Part shown: positions 11,211 to 42,600 of the stretch, one piece after another
Position numbering within the stretch: the stretch's first letter is position 1
Layout of the letters: every line of letters begins with the position of its first letter
The notes under the pieces: model-generated
Database searches by the model: none
The model's input: only the letters and a program-made list of their open reading frames with translations
What the model was told of the DNA's origin: nothing
Position numbers and translations under genes: made by a program
NCBI GenBank assembly: GCA_034670405.1
Contig: JAXDDX010000013.1
Location: forward strand, 379,001 to 443,000
Origin: Hoplostethus atlanticus
Taxonomy: Eukaryota > Chordata > Actinopteri > Trachichthyiformes > Trachichthyidae
Length of the DNA: 64,000 nucleotides
Direction of reading: 5' to 3'

Positions 11211-13225
11211 TCAAGAACACTCCACAACCTCTGTTCTCACCCGTAGGTTAAATAGCTGTGGGGAATAAAAAGGGAGACAAATAAGAATCTGTTTCAGGAA
11301 GGGAAAAAAAAGTGGATTATCATTCTGTTGGCACGCTGACTGATGTAATGAAACTCACTTTGAAATCTTCGATGTATGTGAGGAAGAAGCAGACGAAGCT
11401 GAAGGCAACAATCCACTCGCTTACAGCGCTGATGAGATGGAAGACATAGTCCTGTAAGAGGGACACAAGCTGATATCAGTCCTCTGTCAATTTGATGCTC
11501 AGCTTGGGAGTGTTGATGTATACTGGTGCATACAGCCTACCTTGTCTTGTGGGTGTCTATGCAGTGTGGTTTGTGACACGTAAAATGCACAGATGACAGC
11601 TGATGTAACAGTTAAGGCAAACACAAAAACACAGCATCATTCTTTTGGCTTAATCACAATGCCAAGGATAAGACCCACAAGGTAATCCAGTATTGGGATC
11701 ATCAAAGAAAGTGCCTGGTTAAATACTTACTATACATGTTTAACCATATAACCTTTCACCTTGGTGTCCTTACGTATTTGACGACTGTGTGAAAGGATAC
11801 TGGGGAAAACGGCCAACATGGCGATGGTGGCAACAGTCGCACGAGTGTAACACACTGCCAAGGAGGACCCATACGGATAGGCAAAATATGATATAACAGA
11901 CTGGAGGACTGTGTATAACACACCAGAGGAGAAGAACAGCAGCGCTCCTGCATCATGAACCGGTGTCACCGATGTTTCCTGACATCAACAAAATCATTCA
12001 GAAGAAAATCTTTCAACGTGGCACGACACCTCTCCAATCTGTTGAATCGTGACCTATTTCTACGTACCTGCCTATGACAAACGTCTTTTACTTGATACAA
12101 ATGTGATTAAAATGCGCACTCACATGTGAAAACGTACCTGGAAAGTGGCAACAAAGCACATGCCCAAACAGGAAAGCATTCCAACCCAGAGAGCAGCTTT
12201 ATTCAGAGATGGGTGTACCACAGAGGTTTCCTCACTCAGTTTCTCCACATATTTGTATCTGGCGTACATGGTGGCCATTCCTGTGGAGGATTATAGATAT
12301 GCCTCAAAACTGTGAATTTATTATTATTATTTTTATTTTTTTTATTAAAACCTTTCCTATCAGACCATTTATCCCAACCATGAGTTTCTACTTTCATTTT
12401 TTTCAAAAACGGAAGTATGACTGGAGCATTGGTTCCCTCCCAGGGAAAGCCCAGTGGGTTGCCTAACAGTCAAGAAACAGAGGTTGCAAAGATGTTTTTT
12501 TTCTTTCTGCTTGTGAAAATACCTGAAACTGCGGTGACGAATGTCATCAAGCCAAAAATGCAGCTCTCTGGGGGTTTGTCACCTGTATCACTTTAAAAGG
12601 AAAATCAGAATTTGAATTTAGATAGAGTGAATCCTTACAAAATAAAGACATTTGTTGATAGCAAATCCTAACTATTGGTTAAGGACATAGTTGGAAGCAA
12701 TGGAATACCTTTTGAAGTCAGTCTGACAAGGATCTTAACACTTAATTTTAAAGAGAAATGAGAGAAACCATGTATCGTTAGATGTGTTTAGAGTGACCTA
12801 AAATAAGAGTGTCAAGAGGACTGGTGTAACTGCGTCTTGCGCAGCTGGAGCGTGGGTACCAGCCAAGTGAACGCAGGGGAAAACGAAACTAACTTGGTAT
12901 TTAGTTTCTACGGTTAAGAGTTTTCCCTCGGTTTTCAATCAATCAGTTCATCAAAATAAAATTATGATATATACATTTCCACAACTCATCTTTCATATCT
13001 GACATATTAAAAGTTAAAAGTTAAAGCGTGACCGGTGTCCCCTGTCCTGTTTTAAACATCTGTACATAAATCAGATAAAATACACATTGCTTACCTTATG
13101 TATGGAAAGACCACATCGACATCGTCTCTAAAAAGCGCAATTAGGTAGGTAACAATGAATGTGCTTGACGACCAGACAACCAAAAACACTGGTAAAAAGC
13201 ACAGTCCTTGCATAAACCAAAACAT
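11211..13225 (-). CDS. dram1: DNA damage-regulated autophagy modulator 1
   Basis: Seven exons (complement): 13095-13225, 12523-12590, 12138-12280, 11801-11978, 11541-11599, 11359-11451, 11211-11255; 717 nt, 238 aa, the length I recall for human DRAM1. Signature blocks are PYISDTGDKPPESCIFG, SVISYFAYPYGSSL (human SIISYKSCPQWNSL), CAFYVSQTTLHRHPQDK and EWIVAFSFVCFFLTYIEDF. The hydrophobic pattern fits the family's six membrane spans (Frag1/DRAM/Sfk1 family). The known role is a p53-induced lysosomal membrane protein that promotes autophagy. The exon 4 donor (CCCCA|GTATCC, end 11801) was chosen because it restores phase and homology; the frame otherwise reads on without similarity. It is divergent from gnptab, with about 1.15 kb between start codons. 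Confidence 0.97.
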
Positions 13226-14013
13226 TTCAGCGGAGAGCTTTTACGCGTCACCAGAGAAAGTTGGCTATATGTGAGACTGACTGGAGGAAAATCCCAATAA
13301 TGACAGACGAAGCCATATAATATTCAATCCAAGTTTAAAGGCTGATCCAGGAACAATGACCACTCTACTGTAAAGCCTGTTACCGACAGTCACATGGTTG
13401 TGTGAATAAAAGTTTGAACTTTGCTGTCAATAAGGTGATGAATGCAGTAACCTCTTCCTCAAAATTTCTCAATATGGGCCTATGCAAAACAAATGATCCG
13501 TTATGATCAGTCGAGTTCTTTCCAACCACATCCTCGCAGCCTTTTCTTTCTTCCTTTCTATCTTTAAAGAAATATCATTGTAATGACCTCATCGTACTTC
13601 ATAGTCTTTTTTATTTTTTTTTATTTCCTATGGTTTTGCTATAATATTCCTATAGGGATTTATATTTTTGTGACCTACAGTAGCTGCATGACATTTTAGC
13701 AGAGATTTGCTGAAACAGATACTTTGGGATTACCATAGTATTATAATATATATAATATTATATTATAATTATAATATCATTGCCTTTTTATTAAGTCTTA
13801 CAGAACGCAAGCGAAGACGAATGTGGTGTCGGAATAACGTAATTACAAATTAAACCCCAATGAAAAATCCAACAATGTGGATTTTTTTTGTCATACCAGA
13901 GTTGCACGGATGTGTCGTTTACTGGGCGGAGAGCATGTAACTCATGCCAACAACTAGCTCTGTACTACTTGAATCCTAAAATAAACCAACAGCCACAAGA
14001 AATGTGCTTTTTT

Positions 14014-14019
14014 CACGTG
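14014..14019. promoter_or_regulatory. CACGTG E-box / CLEAR-like site
   Basis: TTCACGTGGC lies between the divergent starts of dram1 and gnptab. It matches the CACGTG core of the CLEAR element (GTCACGTGAC) bound by TFEB/TFE3, but not the full flanks. CACGTG also occurs elsewhere in the window, so the case rests on location. Confidence 0.4.
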
Positions 14020-14154
14020 GCCCATTTTGATAGATTTTCCCATCAAGCACATGAATGCGCAGACGATTGTATTTACAACTTCAACTACTGGAGTTAGTTA
14101 CGAGGAGACTCTGAAGGTAGCACAGGATGACCCCCCCCCCCCTACTCCTCCTCG

Positions 14155-14168
14155 CCGCTAGAGGGCGA
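14155..14168 (+). promoter_or_regulatory. CTCF-like core
   Basis: CCGCTAGAGGGCGA matches the CTCF core CCASYAGRKGGCRS at 12 of 14 positions. It lies about 210 bp upstream of the gnptab ATG in GC-rich sequence after a poly-C run. Binding is inferred from the motif only. Confidence 0.45.
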
Positions 14169-14377
14169 TAAAGAGTTTGGACCGAAGGAGCAGCGAGACG
14201 GATCAAGCGGCGTTACCGACGTTGAGGAAGTATTAGTGTGTTGTCATGTGTGTGTCAGACAGTCCGGCTGGTGGTCAGCTGACAAATACAAGGTGCTTGT
14301 GATGTTTACACACTTTTATAGTACGTTAATTTATGTTTTTTGAATGAATGCAACGCTATGCTTCGCCAAGGAGAACC

Positions 14378-28680
<14,303 letters not shown>

Positions 28681-29011
28681 AAAAAGGAAGACTTCGTTCT
28701 CCTCTCCTTTCTGCACCTTAACATCCATCCCCTCTCTCCTTCTCCCTGCCATCCATACCCCTCTCCTGCATGGTAGAGAGGACCCAGTGGGTGACTGAGT
28801 GGAAACTCAAGAGCCATGATGTTGAATCTGAAGTCTCGGTCCTTGCGTTGCATCAGCATGGATCATGGATAGAAACTCTTGTGAGATGGTGATTAAATAC
28901 TTGTCAGAAGATGATGGATGGGGCTGGCCAGTGAAGACTCGCAGGAGTGAGAACGGTAGCCAGAAGCCCGTCACTCCTCCTCCCTTCCTCTGGGGGCACC
29001 TGAAACACAAA

Positions 29012-29012
<1 letters not shown>

Positions 29013-29056
<44 letters not shown>
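29013..29056. repeat. (CA)n microsatellite
   Basis: About 22 CA units inside the presumed gnptab 3' UTR; a shorter GT tract follows at 29185-29207. Confidence 0.95.
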
Positions 29057-29057
<1 letters not shown>

Positions 29058-30043
29058 CACACTCCATCCAGACGTTGCCAACAATGTACCACCCTCCTCA
29101 TGTCCTGCCCTAGCCATGTGATTGATGTGCTGTTGAAGTGTGAAGCACTTGATCTAGCAGTCAGTCAGAACGGACTCCTCTGAGGTGTGTGTGTGTGTGT
29201 GTGTGTGCAGTGGCCCAATCTCTCCAGAACCACAGACGTGTCTGGAACTCCAGAGCTTGGGCTTGAAATAAGAAGAGAAATAGGTAAAGAAGCCAATGAG
29301 GAAAAAGTATAGGAATAGGATTATTAGAGTAATTAGTTTACCTGTGTTGTCTATTGTCCTCAAAAAAACATTAAGTGCCTTCTTTGTAAGTGTCTGAAAC
29401 ATTTGTTCCCACAATGCATTCCTGCTCGTTTTAGCCCTGTTTTGTGTTTTGAAGTGTTTTATTATGGCCTATCCAAATCATGGCCAGATCCACAATGGGA
29501 ATAAGTGGGATGTAGGATTATATTATCATTCTTGTTATTGATGTGGTAAGAATAAAATTACTGAATGTTGGACGCTAAGTAATGCTAACCATAGCTTTCA
29601 CAACCGCCCATATGTGTCCCTGTGGGACTCGATAGGCTCCGCTAGTGTCTGAAATTCAGACCCCCTCAGCATGCTCTTTAACTTAAATGGTTTGGATTGT
29701 ATTCTTGTAACGATGAGCCAAGTGACTAATAATGCCTCTGATTAAATGCCATAGAATGATAATTTAACATCACAAAATGCTCTTCTACTGTTCAACTCTT
29801 TCCTATGAATGACTCCATGCCTTTAGGACTGGCATTTAGTCACCTTTTTCATGTTAAGGTTCTTTAATATGGGGACTGACCAACATGAAAGTGACTGCTA
29901 GATAGGATCAGTGTTTTACTGCTGTACTATAAGTCAAACGATGTAATAGGGTGGTAGACCGTGCCACACAACGATAGGCTACACACGCTATATCTGGAAA
30001 TTGGTGGATTACCTTGGATGAGTGAAGTGGTTCTTCTGATTGA

Positions 30044-30049
30044 AATAAA
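30044..30049 (+). promoter_or_regulatory. Candidate gnptab poly(A) signal
   Basis: AATAAA is followed within about 15-40 nt by a strongly GT-rich stretch (GGTTCCGTTGTCTTGGTGTT), the classic downstream element. An earlier AATAAA at 29551-29556 lacks such a clear GT-rich follow-up and could be an alternative site. Confidence 0.55.
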
Positions 30050-31687
30050 ATGAGATTTGGTTCCGTTGTCTTGGTGTTGGCTTTGTCATTACAGGGACAA
30101 CAGATTGAATGAAAAATATTTCTTTATTACAATCTTTTCCACTCATGTTAGTAGAAAGGTATTTTACTGTATTGTTAACAGTGCAAAATGTTGTTAAAAT
30201 CAAGCTTGTACCTTTCAATGCATAGTTCTAAAGACAATCGTGGGTTATGCAAAATTATCTTTTTAGGACATGCCCTTCTACGATGTGTATAATCCTTCAG
30301 AGGGACTTTCCAAATCATGAATTTTGGAGAATAGCATTTCTTACCCTTTAATAGATAGTTTACCTTCACCATAAGAAAATCCCTTTCCATCCTAATGAAG
30401 CTGGACTAATGACCATTGACATAACATGATCATAGAAGAGTCACATCCTGGTCAGATTACAAAACTGTCATCCTATTCAATAATTACAAAAATTACTGAC
30501 AATTGAACAAATCATAATCTTTCAAGAATCAAGTGATATACATTCACCTATACATGGCATACATTTATATACGTGAAAAAAGATAATTATGTCTAGTGTG
30601 AACAGTAAAAAAAACAACTTTCCAGTAGCATTGTATCATAGCTAGTGTATGCATTTTGCATGATACTTCAGTGATCATCATACTGTGCCATCAGTGAAGA
30701 TTTCTGAAAAAAACAAAATGTTTGTCAGCTGCTTTAAATATTCACAAGTTAAAAAAAACAAAACATTTAAGGCGTCCTCAGTTTTGAAATCTGTACAATC
30801 ACAACATTTCTGTTAGCCCTTTAGGGAGAAGAACAGAGAAAGCAGAACAAGTCATGTGTTAATGCATCATCAGTCGACATCTTTCTGTAAAGGCTTGAGT
30901 TGAAGTGTTGAGGCTGTAAGTTGAGATGAGTAGTGTGAATAAAAACACCAAAAGGAAATATAACTTAAGGATTTGTTTCTCTCAGGAAAGCCTTGTAGGA
31001 GACTTGTCTTCATTTTCAGCATTAACACAGACCCTTGCCCCTTCACCTTACAGCGTACCTTATTGACAACATGCCAGTCCACATTGCAAAGTTCATTGGA
31101 AATTACTTGAGGTTTGAAAGGTCATTTATTTATTCATTTATTTTGTATTTTCTAGCCCTGATTATTTTCATGTTGAGTGACATTCATTTCATAAATAAAA
31201 ACATATAGCAAACACGACCATTACTGTTTTAAACCGAGACCGAGATGGATCAATGGGGCTTTACCATATTAATTAATTTTTAGTGTTATGGACGATTCTG
31301 CCTAGGAAGCATGTGCATAACTTCAAAAGAAACAGAGCAACTAGTCATATCTGATGAAACATTTGATATTTGCCCAAGCTATATAATACATAGTGAACAC
31401 AATTTATTTTGGTCAATGATTTGAATAAGCAGGAAATCGATTCTCCAATCACATGCACTTGCTGTTGACAACATACGTCTGATTGGCTACAACAACAACC
31501 AATGACGAATCCAAGGGGGAAACCCCAAAGATCCATGTAGTTCTCCATTCATTAGATCCATGCTTTTCAACACTGCTCGGTGTGTGCGTGTGTGTGAGAG
31601 TGTTTGGTTTGTAGTGTCCTGCATCAGGGACTGGTTGGTTTAATTTCCATCTACCTCTCATGACTTTCACATAGTGGGACAGACAGT

Positions 31688-31693
31688 TTTATT
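31688..31693 (-). promoter_or_regulatory. Candidate chpt1 poly(A) signal
   Basis: Minus-strand AATAAA about 120 nt beyond the chpt1 stop codon. Further AATAAA hexamers occur near 31121-31140 on the same strand and could give a longer 3' UTR. Confidence 0.45.
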
Positions 31694-31814
31694 CAGAGGT
31701 GGTCACTTTGTCAAGGTTGCAATGGCTCGGGGTTGAGGGTCTTTCCTTGTTGTCTGCTTTCAGCAGCGGGGAGAGGTCTGCATCGCCCCCTGCCTGCTCC
31801 CGCCGGGCAAGCCG

Positions 31815-37719
<5,905 letters not shown>

Positions 37720-38582
37720 TGTCCTCGAAGCGCCGTAACCACCTCCCGATACTCCGAGGTCCTTTTTTAGGCAGGGCTATCTTCTCGCGTCCAACCCCAA
37801 AAAATAGCAGCTCATTTGGTATTTATAGATGAATAGGCCATTTTCCACAGCGGAACCACGAGACTCGGTAGTCTTTCCGTTTCTGATCGAGTTGCGTCTC
37901 AGCAGGAAGCGAGGTTCCGGAAGAGAATAATATCTCGCCGGGAAATTTAAACGAGGTGCTCCTGTTTATAATTCCCCCCAGATTACGTGTCTCTGGGTTA
38001 CATATGATAAAGACTATATTAATCAAGCAATAATAAACAAAAGGGAGTGTCATACCGTGTGGTATACTACATGTCGTGTAGTACAACGTCGGGTTTATTA
38101 TTGATGCTATTCAATAATTTATATATTAAAAATTCCAAGACATACAAACAATTGCATAATGAATGAATTTGAACCGTTTTACTGCTCCGTCAACCACCTC
38201 CTTGGTAGAAAACCGTTGAGGAATCTAGGGATTTTTGTGTTGCTTGGTTTGTTGTTGTGTTGCGAGTTTGTTCCCGGTGCAATTGTCGCGAGAGTTTGAG
38301 AATCATAATCATATTATTCTGCTGCTGCGCCGCTCGCCACGGAAAATCAACCGGTATTGCCAGTAATATATTGCCTATATTAGGTAGTTAGTGTTTTTCA
38401 TTCGTGGTCCTCGATCCAGAGCTCTGCTGGTTTTGAGTCTAGCCATCTAATCATTTCACCGACTATTTCACACCTGGGATGCAAGGTGAAAGCAATTACC
38501 TGCAATTAACTACATACATGGGATGGCTGGCTTAATGGATTAGAGCGCCTCCAATCAGAATAGTAATTTTTGTATTCTTATT

Positions 38583-38662
38583 CTCCTTATTCTTACAACC
38601 CCTTGGAATCCCCTCAAGGGCCCCTGCAAGTCCACAAACAACAGTTTGAGAAACAGTACTCT
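38583..38662 (-). repeat. Dispersed repeat, copy B
   Basis: On the minus strand this reads TTTCTCAAAC ... GTGGACTTGCAGGGG ... CTTGAGGGGATTCC, and aligns with 15035-15107 on the plus strand. Together they show a mobile, probably non-autonomous hAT-type element present twice in opposite orientation. Confidence 0.5.
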
Positions 38663-39204
38663 GCACAACATAACATGCAAATTATTTTAAACTCGCACTT
38701 ACAATTCTTCACGCTTTTGGACACATAGCAACTAAAACATGCTTCTTGCTTTTTTGTGCCCACACCTCTGCTAAATGTAATATAATCCCCCCCCACATTG
38801 GCTCTCTGACGTATAATAAAGACTGCAGGCTTCAATTGTTGTCAAAACAGACACAGTATCATTAGATGTGGAAGTGTGGAATCTACACAAGAAGAAGGCT
38901 CACAACAAGAAATAGTACAATTTTTTTTATTCCATGGGTCATAATTACAAAGGTAACGGCATGCGCACGTGACTCAGCCTCTTATTTGAATCAAGCCTCA
39001 AGTCCAATATGTATCCCAAAAGCATTATGTGTCATGCACAACATTGCAGACAGACTGTGTAAGCCTCTAAATACCCACACTTTTATCCCAAGAAAAAACT
39101 GTGAAATTGACAAATACTTATCATCATCTTATGGGGGTCAACACATTAATTTATCCAACACAGTCAGAACTGCTTTCATTTTGCTTGCTATATAGCACAT
39201 TTTG

Positions 39205-39234
39205 AAGTTCTATGACTCTTACGTCATAGAACTT
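39205..39234. repeat. Short inverted repeat (12-bp arms)
   Basis: AAGTTCTATGAC (39205-39216) and GTCATAGAACTT (39223-39234) are exact complements around a 6-nt loop, in the presumed mybpc1 3' UTR. Confidence 0.75.
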
Positions 39235-39699
39235 GTACATTGCATAACATCATACAAACACTAAACCTTTGTTTATACATTTCCTCTCCTCTTCTTTCAG
39301 ACCCCATAAATGATTATTTCCTCCTGCAAACACTCCCAAAGAAGAACAAAATGTGAATACTGTAGGTGTGTGTTACTGTTTGTGTTATATATATTTATGT
39401 GCTACATATCGTTTTTTTTACACACTACTCAACGAAGTTAAAAGCTAGAACCAAAACACTGCCGACATGCATCTGAGCTGATAGAGCCTTTCAAAAACCA
39501 GAGGGTGACAAAGAAGATGAACTGGCTTTTCTATGGTAACTAGCTCCAAACCCGCACACAGCATGCCACACCACAGACCAGCACACGCTTTCATCTGTCT
39601 TTCCATCCCTCCATCCTTCTGGCCGCTGACCCCTGGTGAGAGATGACGATCACGAGTGGCAGCAGTTGTCTGGAAAGCCAAAGTGTCTCGTTGTCCAAT

Positions 39700-42600
39700 T
39701 TACTTCTCTTGCTCAACAGTCTTCGCCTCGTTCATGTACTTATCAATCAAGTGTAGGGGCACTCCACGGTGCATGAGTTCATAAAAGGTGAACCCTCCTG
39801 GGGGACAGAGGAGAGACACTCTCATGTCGTTGCTGGGATGGACAGATGTATGTGGAGAGTGAAAACAGAAAGACAAAGAGAAGGAGGAGGAGGAGGAGGA
39901 GGAGGGGGAAGAGGAGGAGGAGGGGAGAAAGTCTGAGGAGAAAGAGGCTGTCGGGATGAGAGGTCAGAGAATAGGTGCGCACACAGGGCCACGAGCAAAA
40001 GAAACAGAATGCAATGAAGAGCGACCAGTCAACACACTGAGGAAAGTACAGTGTGTGATAGGAGTGAAAGGAGAGAAGAAAGACGGCCCGTATAACTCAT
40101 GTTCAAGATGCATAACTCTATCTATAATATATAATATTATAGTCTATAATATCTACATCTGGTCAGGCTTGCAGAACTAGGAGCAAAGGTTAATTGCATG
40201 GACTGTGGAATAGGATGCAAGATTGGTGCAAATTCCAGATCAATGAAGCATACTATTTTCAGTCATGCACAACAAGCAATACAATGATTTTTGCGCTGTT
40301 ATGTCTCCTGTCGCAAATAGAGCGTGAATCGATACATTAAAAACGAGACATGGAAAATACCCAGTGCCAGCTTCGATCCTATTATGTCTAGAATCTACTC
40401 AACAGCACCCAGGAGAAACAGTATATGTCTACACGGCGTCACACTCTGCCCCAATGTTTTCCACGGCTGTTGCTCCTGATTCTAGGCAAAGGTCAGACCG
40501 TTTGCAACACTTACTCACCTTATGTGTGACACATGATAAATAGATTTTGTTATCAGGGCGCCTCAGGTCACACAAACTAATAAATTCACACCAACCACTA
40601 CAACAATCAATTCAAATATTTAGGATATTGGCTGTTAAAGGCAGCCACCTAGGGGGGTTCAGGGAAAGAATTTGGACGAAGATTTTACTTGGCTTTACGT
40701 GAAATCTACTTGGCTCATACAGGCGCCAAACTAGCTACCATGCAAATCTTGTTTGCATTAATACATGCAACGCCCGTTTTCATGTATTCTTTTCCTGGGT
40801 CCTGCTTTCAGACCGGTTCGCATGAGCTAAAAAAAGACGCTACAGTCCCACTACTGAGAAAAGCAAGGTTAGCATAGGCCATTGAAAGATGCATAATGAA
40901 TGACATAAGCTTCATATGCCAAAACCATATGAAAGCTTACCTTGGATGAGAACATACATTCACAATTCCTGAGTTTGGACTGGGGGAGAAAGAAGAGAAG
41001 AGGGGGTTAACAAAATGTTTACATGAAGGAGTTATATGTGTGTTCCAGGGAATACTGTCGAGTTATTACTGAACTCTTTTATATGAGGAGTTAACCTAAG
41101 GAGAAGTTGCAATTTGTGGGGTTGGAGAACAGTTTAAGATGGAGCCACCAAATAATTCACCCAACATAGAAACATTGACAGCTTTATAAGTTATGCCTAG
41201 TGAATTGTGACTGACAGACTATGTGTTGAGTCGGTGTCCCATGATGATGAACAAGATGATTGGATGGATTGGATAGAGTTGTGTGAGAAGTGAATGCTAT
41301 CAGTAGAATTTGAGGGCTAAACGTTAACAGGTTTCAGTGGTGAGCACATGTCATCAGATATTATGTGCACTGCACACACATGAATGGATTATTAAGTCAA
41401 CATATATTAAATATATTTATTTTAAGAATGGCACCATGATACACATGCCTATATGGTCTGCACTTTGGTGTACTGCAACACAAAACCCAAGCACTATCCT
41501 GCGGTACCAGCCTACGGGACTGGTTTCCCAAAGTGCTTGTAGCCAAGCCTTTGCCTCATGTTTACAGCCAGAAGAGACTGATGACTGTGACCATAAATGC
41601 TTCATGGTTTGTCTTGTAGTAGTGTATGTAATATATGTATAGTATATGTAGTATAGAAATCCTGAAAGAAGGAACTAACAATTTCAACAGAGATGTGAGC
41701 ATGAGCCTGCAATAAGAACAAATAAATACTTAAAACTAGGAAAGCTTTGGGAAACCAGACCCAGGTCAAGATAGACACCTAGGGATGCACACAGAGGCCA
41801 CTTCCTGGTCCACACTGACCTTTGACCTCCAGTTTGCAGTCCACTTGGGCCTCTCCCAGATCGTTGATGGCCTTGCAGGTGTACAAGCCCCCATCATAGG
41901 GGTTAGGCTTCCTAATCTCCAGAGTACACACTCCTTGGTTGCTAAACATGCGGTAGCGAGGGTCGGCAATGATGGCAATCTTATTCTTCATCCACATCAC
42001 TTTGGGCTGGAGTCAGACACAGCGATATTAGACATTTCCCAAGAGACGAACATCAAATCACTGCAGAATTTCATTGTCTTCTGATATATTGCATTCTCGG
42101 ATATTGGATTGATTTCAATGAGCATGATTTTATTGACATGTGGCTCATGAGAGGTTGAAGCCTCAGTGTTTAGCCCATCATTAAGGGACAATGGGGGTGA
42201 TGCATAGTTTGATATGATGCACATGTAGTTCTGCTACCTACCCTTGGGTTAGCACGCACACTACAGTTGAGAGTAGCATTGTAGCCAGCGACCGCGAAAG
42301 TGTTGACCAGCGGCTGTGTGAACTTTGGCGCTTCCTTGAAGTCGTGGTCGATGTACTCGGGTGTTTTCAGTTGAAGGCCTGTGGAGGGAACGGTAAAGGA
42401 ATGGGGTTGTACATGATACAGGTGCTGAGCTGTATCATGCGGGAATTGCCCTATGTGGTGAGGAAGAGACAACATTTTCTTATTCATCATCGGTTGAGAC
42501 GGTGACATTATGGTTTAAGGGGCTGTCAGTCACATTTTAGGCTCACATTTTAGGGTGGAAAACATCACTGACAGTACCTTTCATATAACAGCTGTAAAAA

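Larger units (their letters stand above)
13226..14377. promoter_or_regulatory. Shared dram1/gnptab divergent promoter region
   Basis: This 1.15 kb interval separates the two oppositely oriented start codons. It includes an AT-rich palindromic stretch (about 13738-13785), a CACGTG E-box (14014-14019), a poly-C run (about 14131-14142) and a CTCF-like core (14155-14168). No coding exon is seen. Both flanking genes act on lysosomes, so shared regulation is plausible but unproven. Confidence 0.6.
28681..31814. other. Convergent intergenic region: gnptab and chpt1 3' ends
   Basis: No coding exon was found in 3.1 kb. The left half is mostly gnptab 3' UTR; the right end is chpt1 3' UTR on the minus strand. 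In human, SYCP3 lies between these two genes, but nothing resembling it is visible here. CA/GT tracts occur at 29013-29056 and 29185-29207. Confidence 0.65.
37720..39699. other. Intergenic region: chpt1 promoter and mybpc1 3' UTR
   Basis: The left part is the chpt1 promoter, with an ETS-type core CCGGAAG at about 37917-37923. A second GC-rich patch (about 38270-38350, with CGCGAGAG and GCGCCGCTCGCCACGG) could be another start region. The right part is presumed mybpc1 3' UTR; a minus-strand AATAAA lies at about 38926-38931. No coding exon was found. Confidence 0.55.
39798..41819 (-). other. mybpc1 last intron
   Basis: This 2 kb intron separates the C10 exon from the tail exon. It contains a purine (GGA)n tract (39883-39930) and a 39-nt candidate cassette exon (40941-40979). 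Nothing else coding is seen. Confidence 0.75.

Noticed and set aside
11730-11800. Extension of dram1 exon 4 reading frame (SILSHSRQIRKDTK)
   Set aside because: An AAG|GTGAAA donor exists at 11760, but using it breaks the phase with exon 5 and loses alignment to human DRAM1. The donor at 11801 restores both.
28681-31814. Search for SYCP3 exons between gnptab and chpt1
   Set aside because: No frame with SYCP3-like coiled-coil sequence and no paired splice sites were found.
41240-41265. Clustered TGATGA motifs suggesting a C/D-box snoRNA
   Set aside because: No paired D box and no terminal stem at the required spacing.
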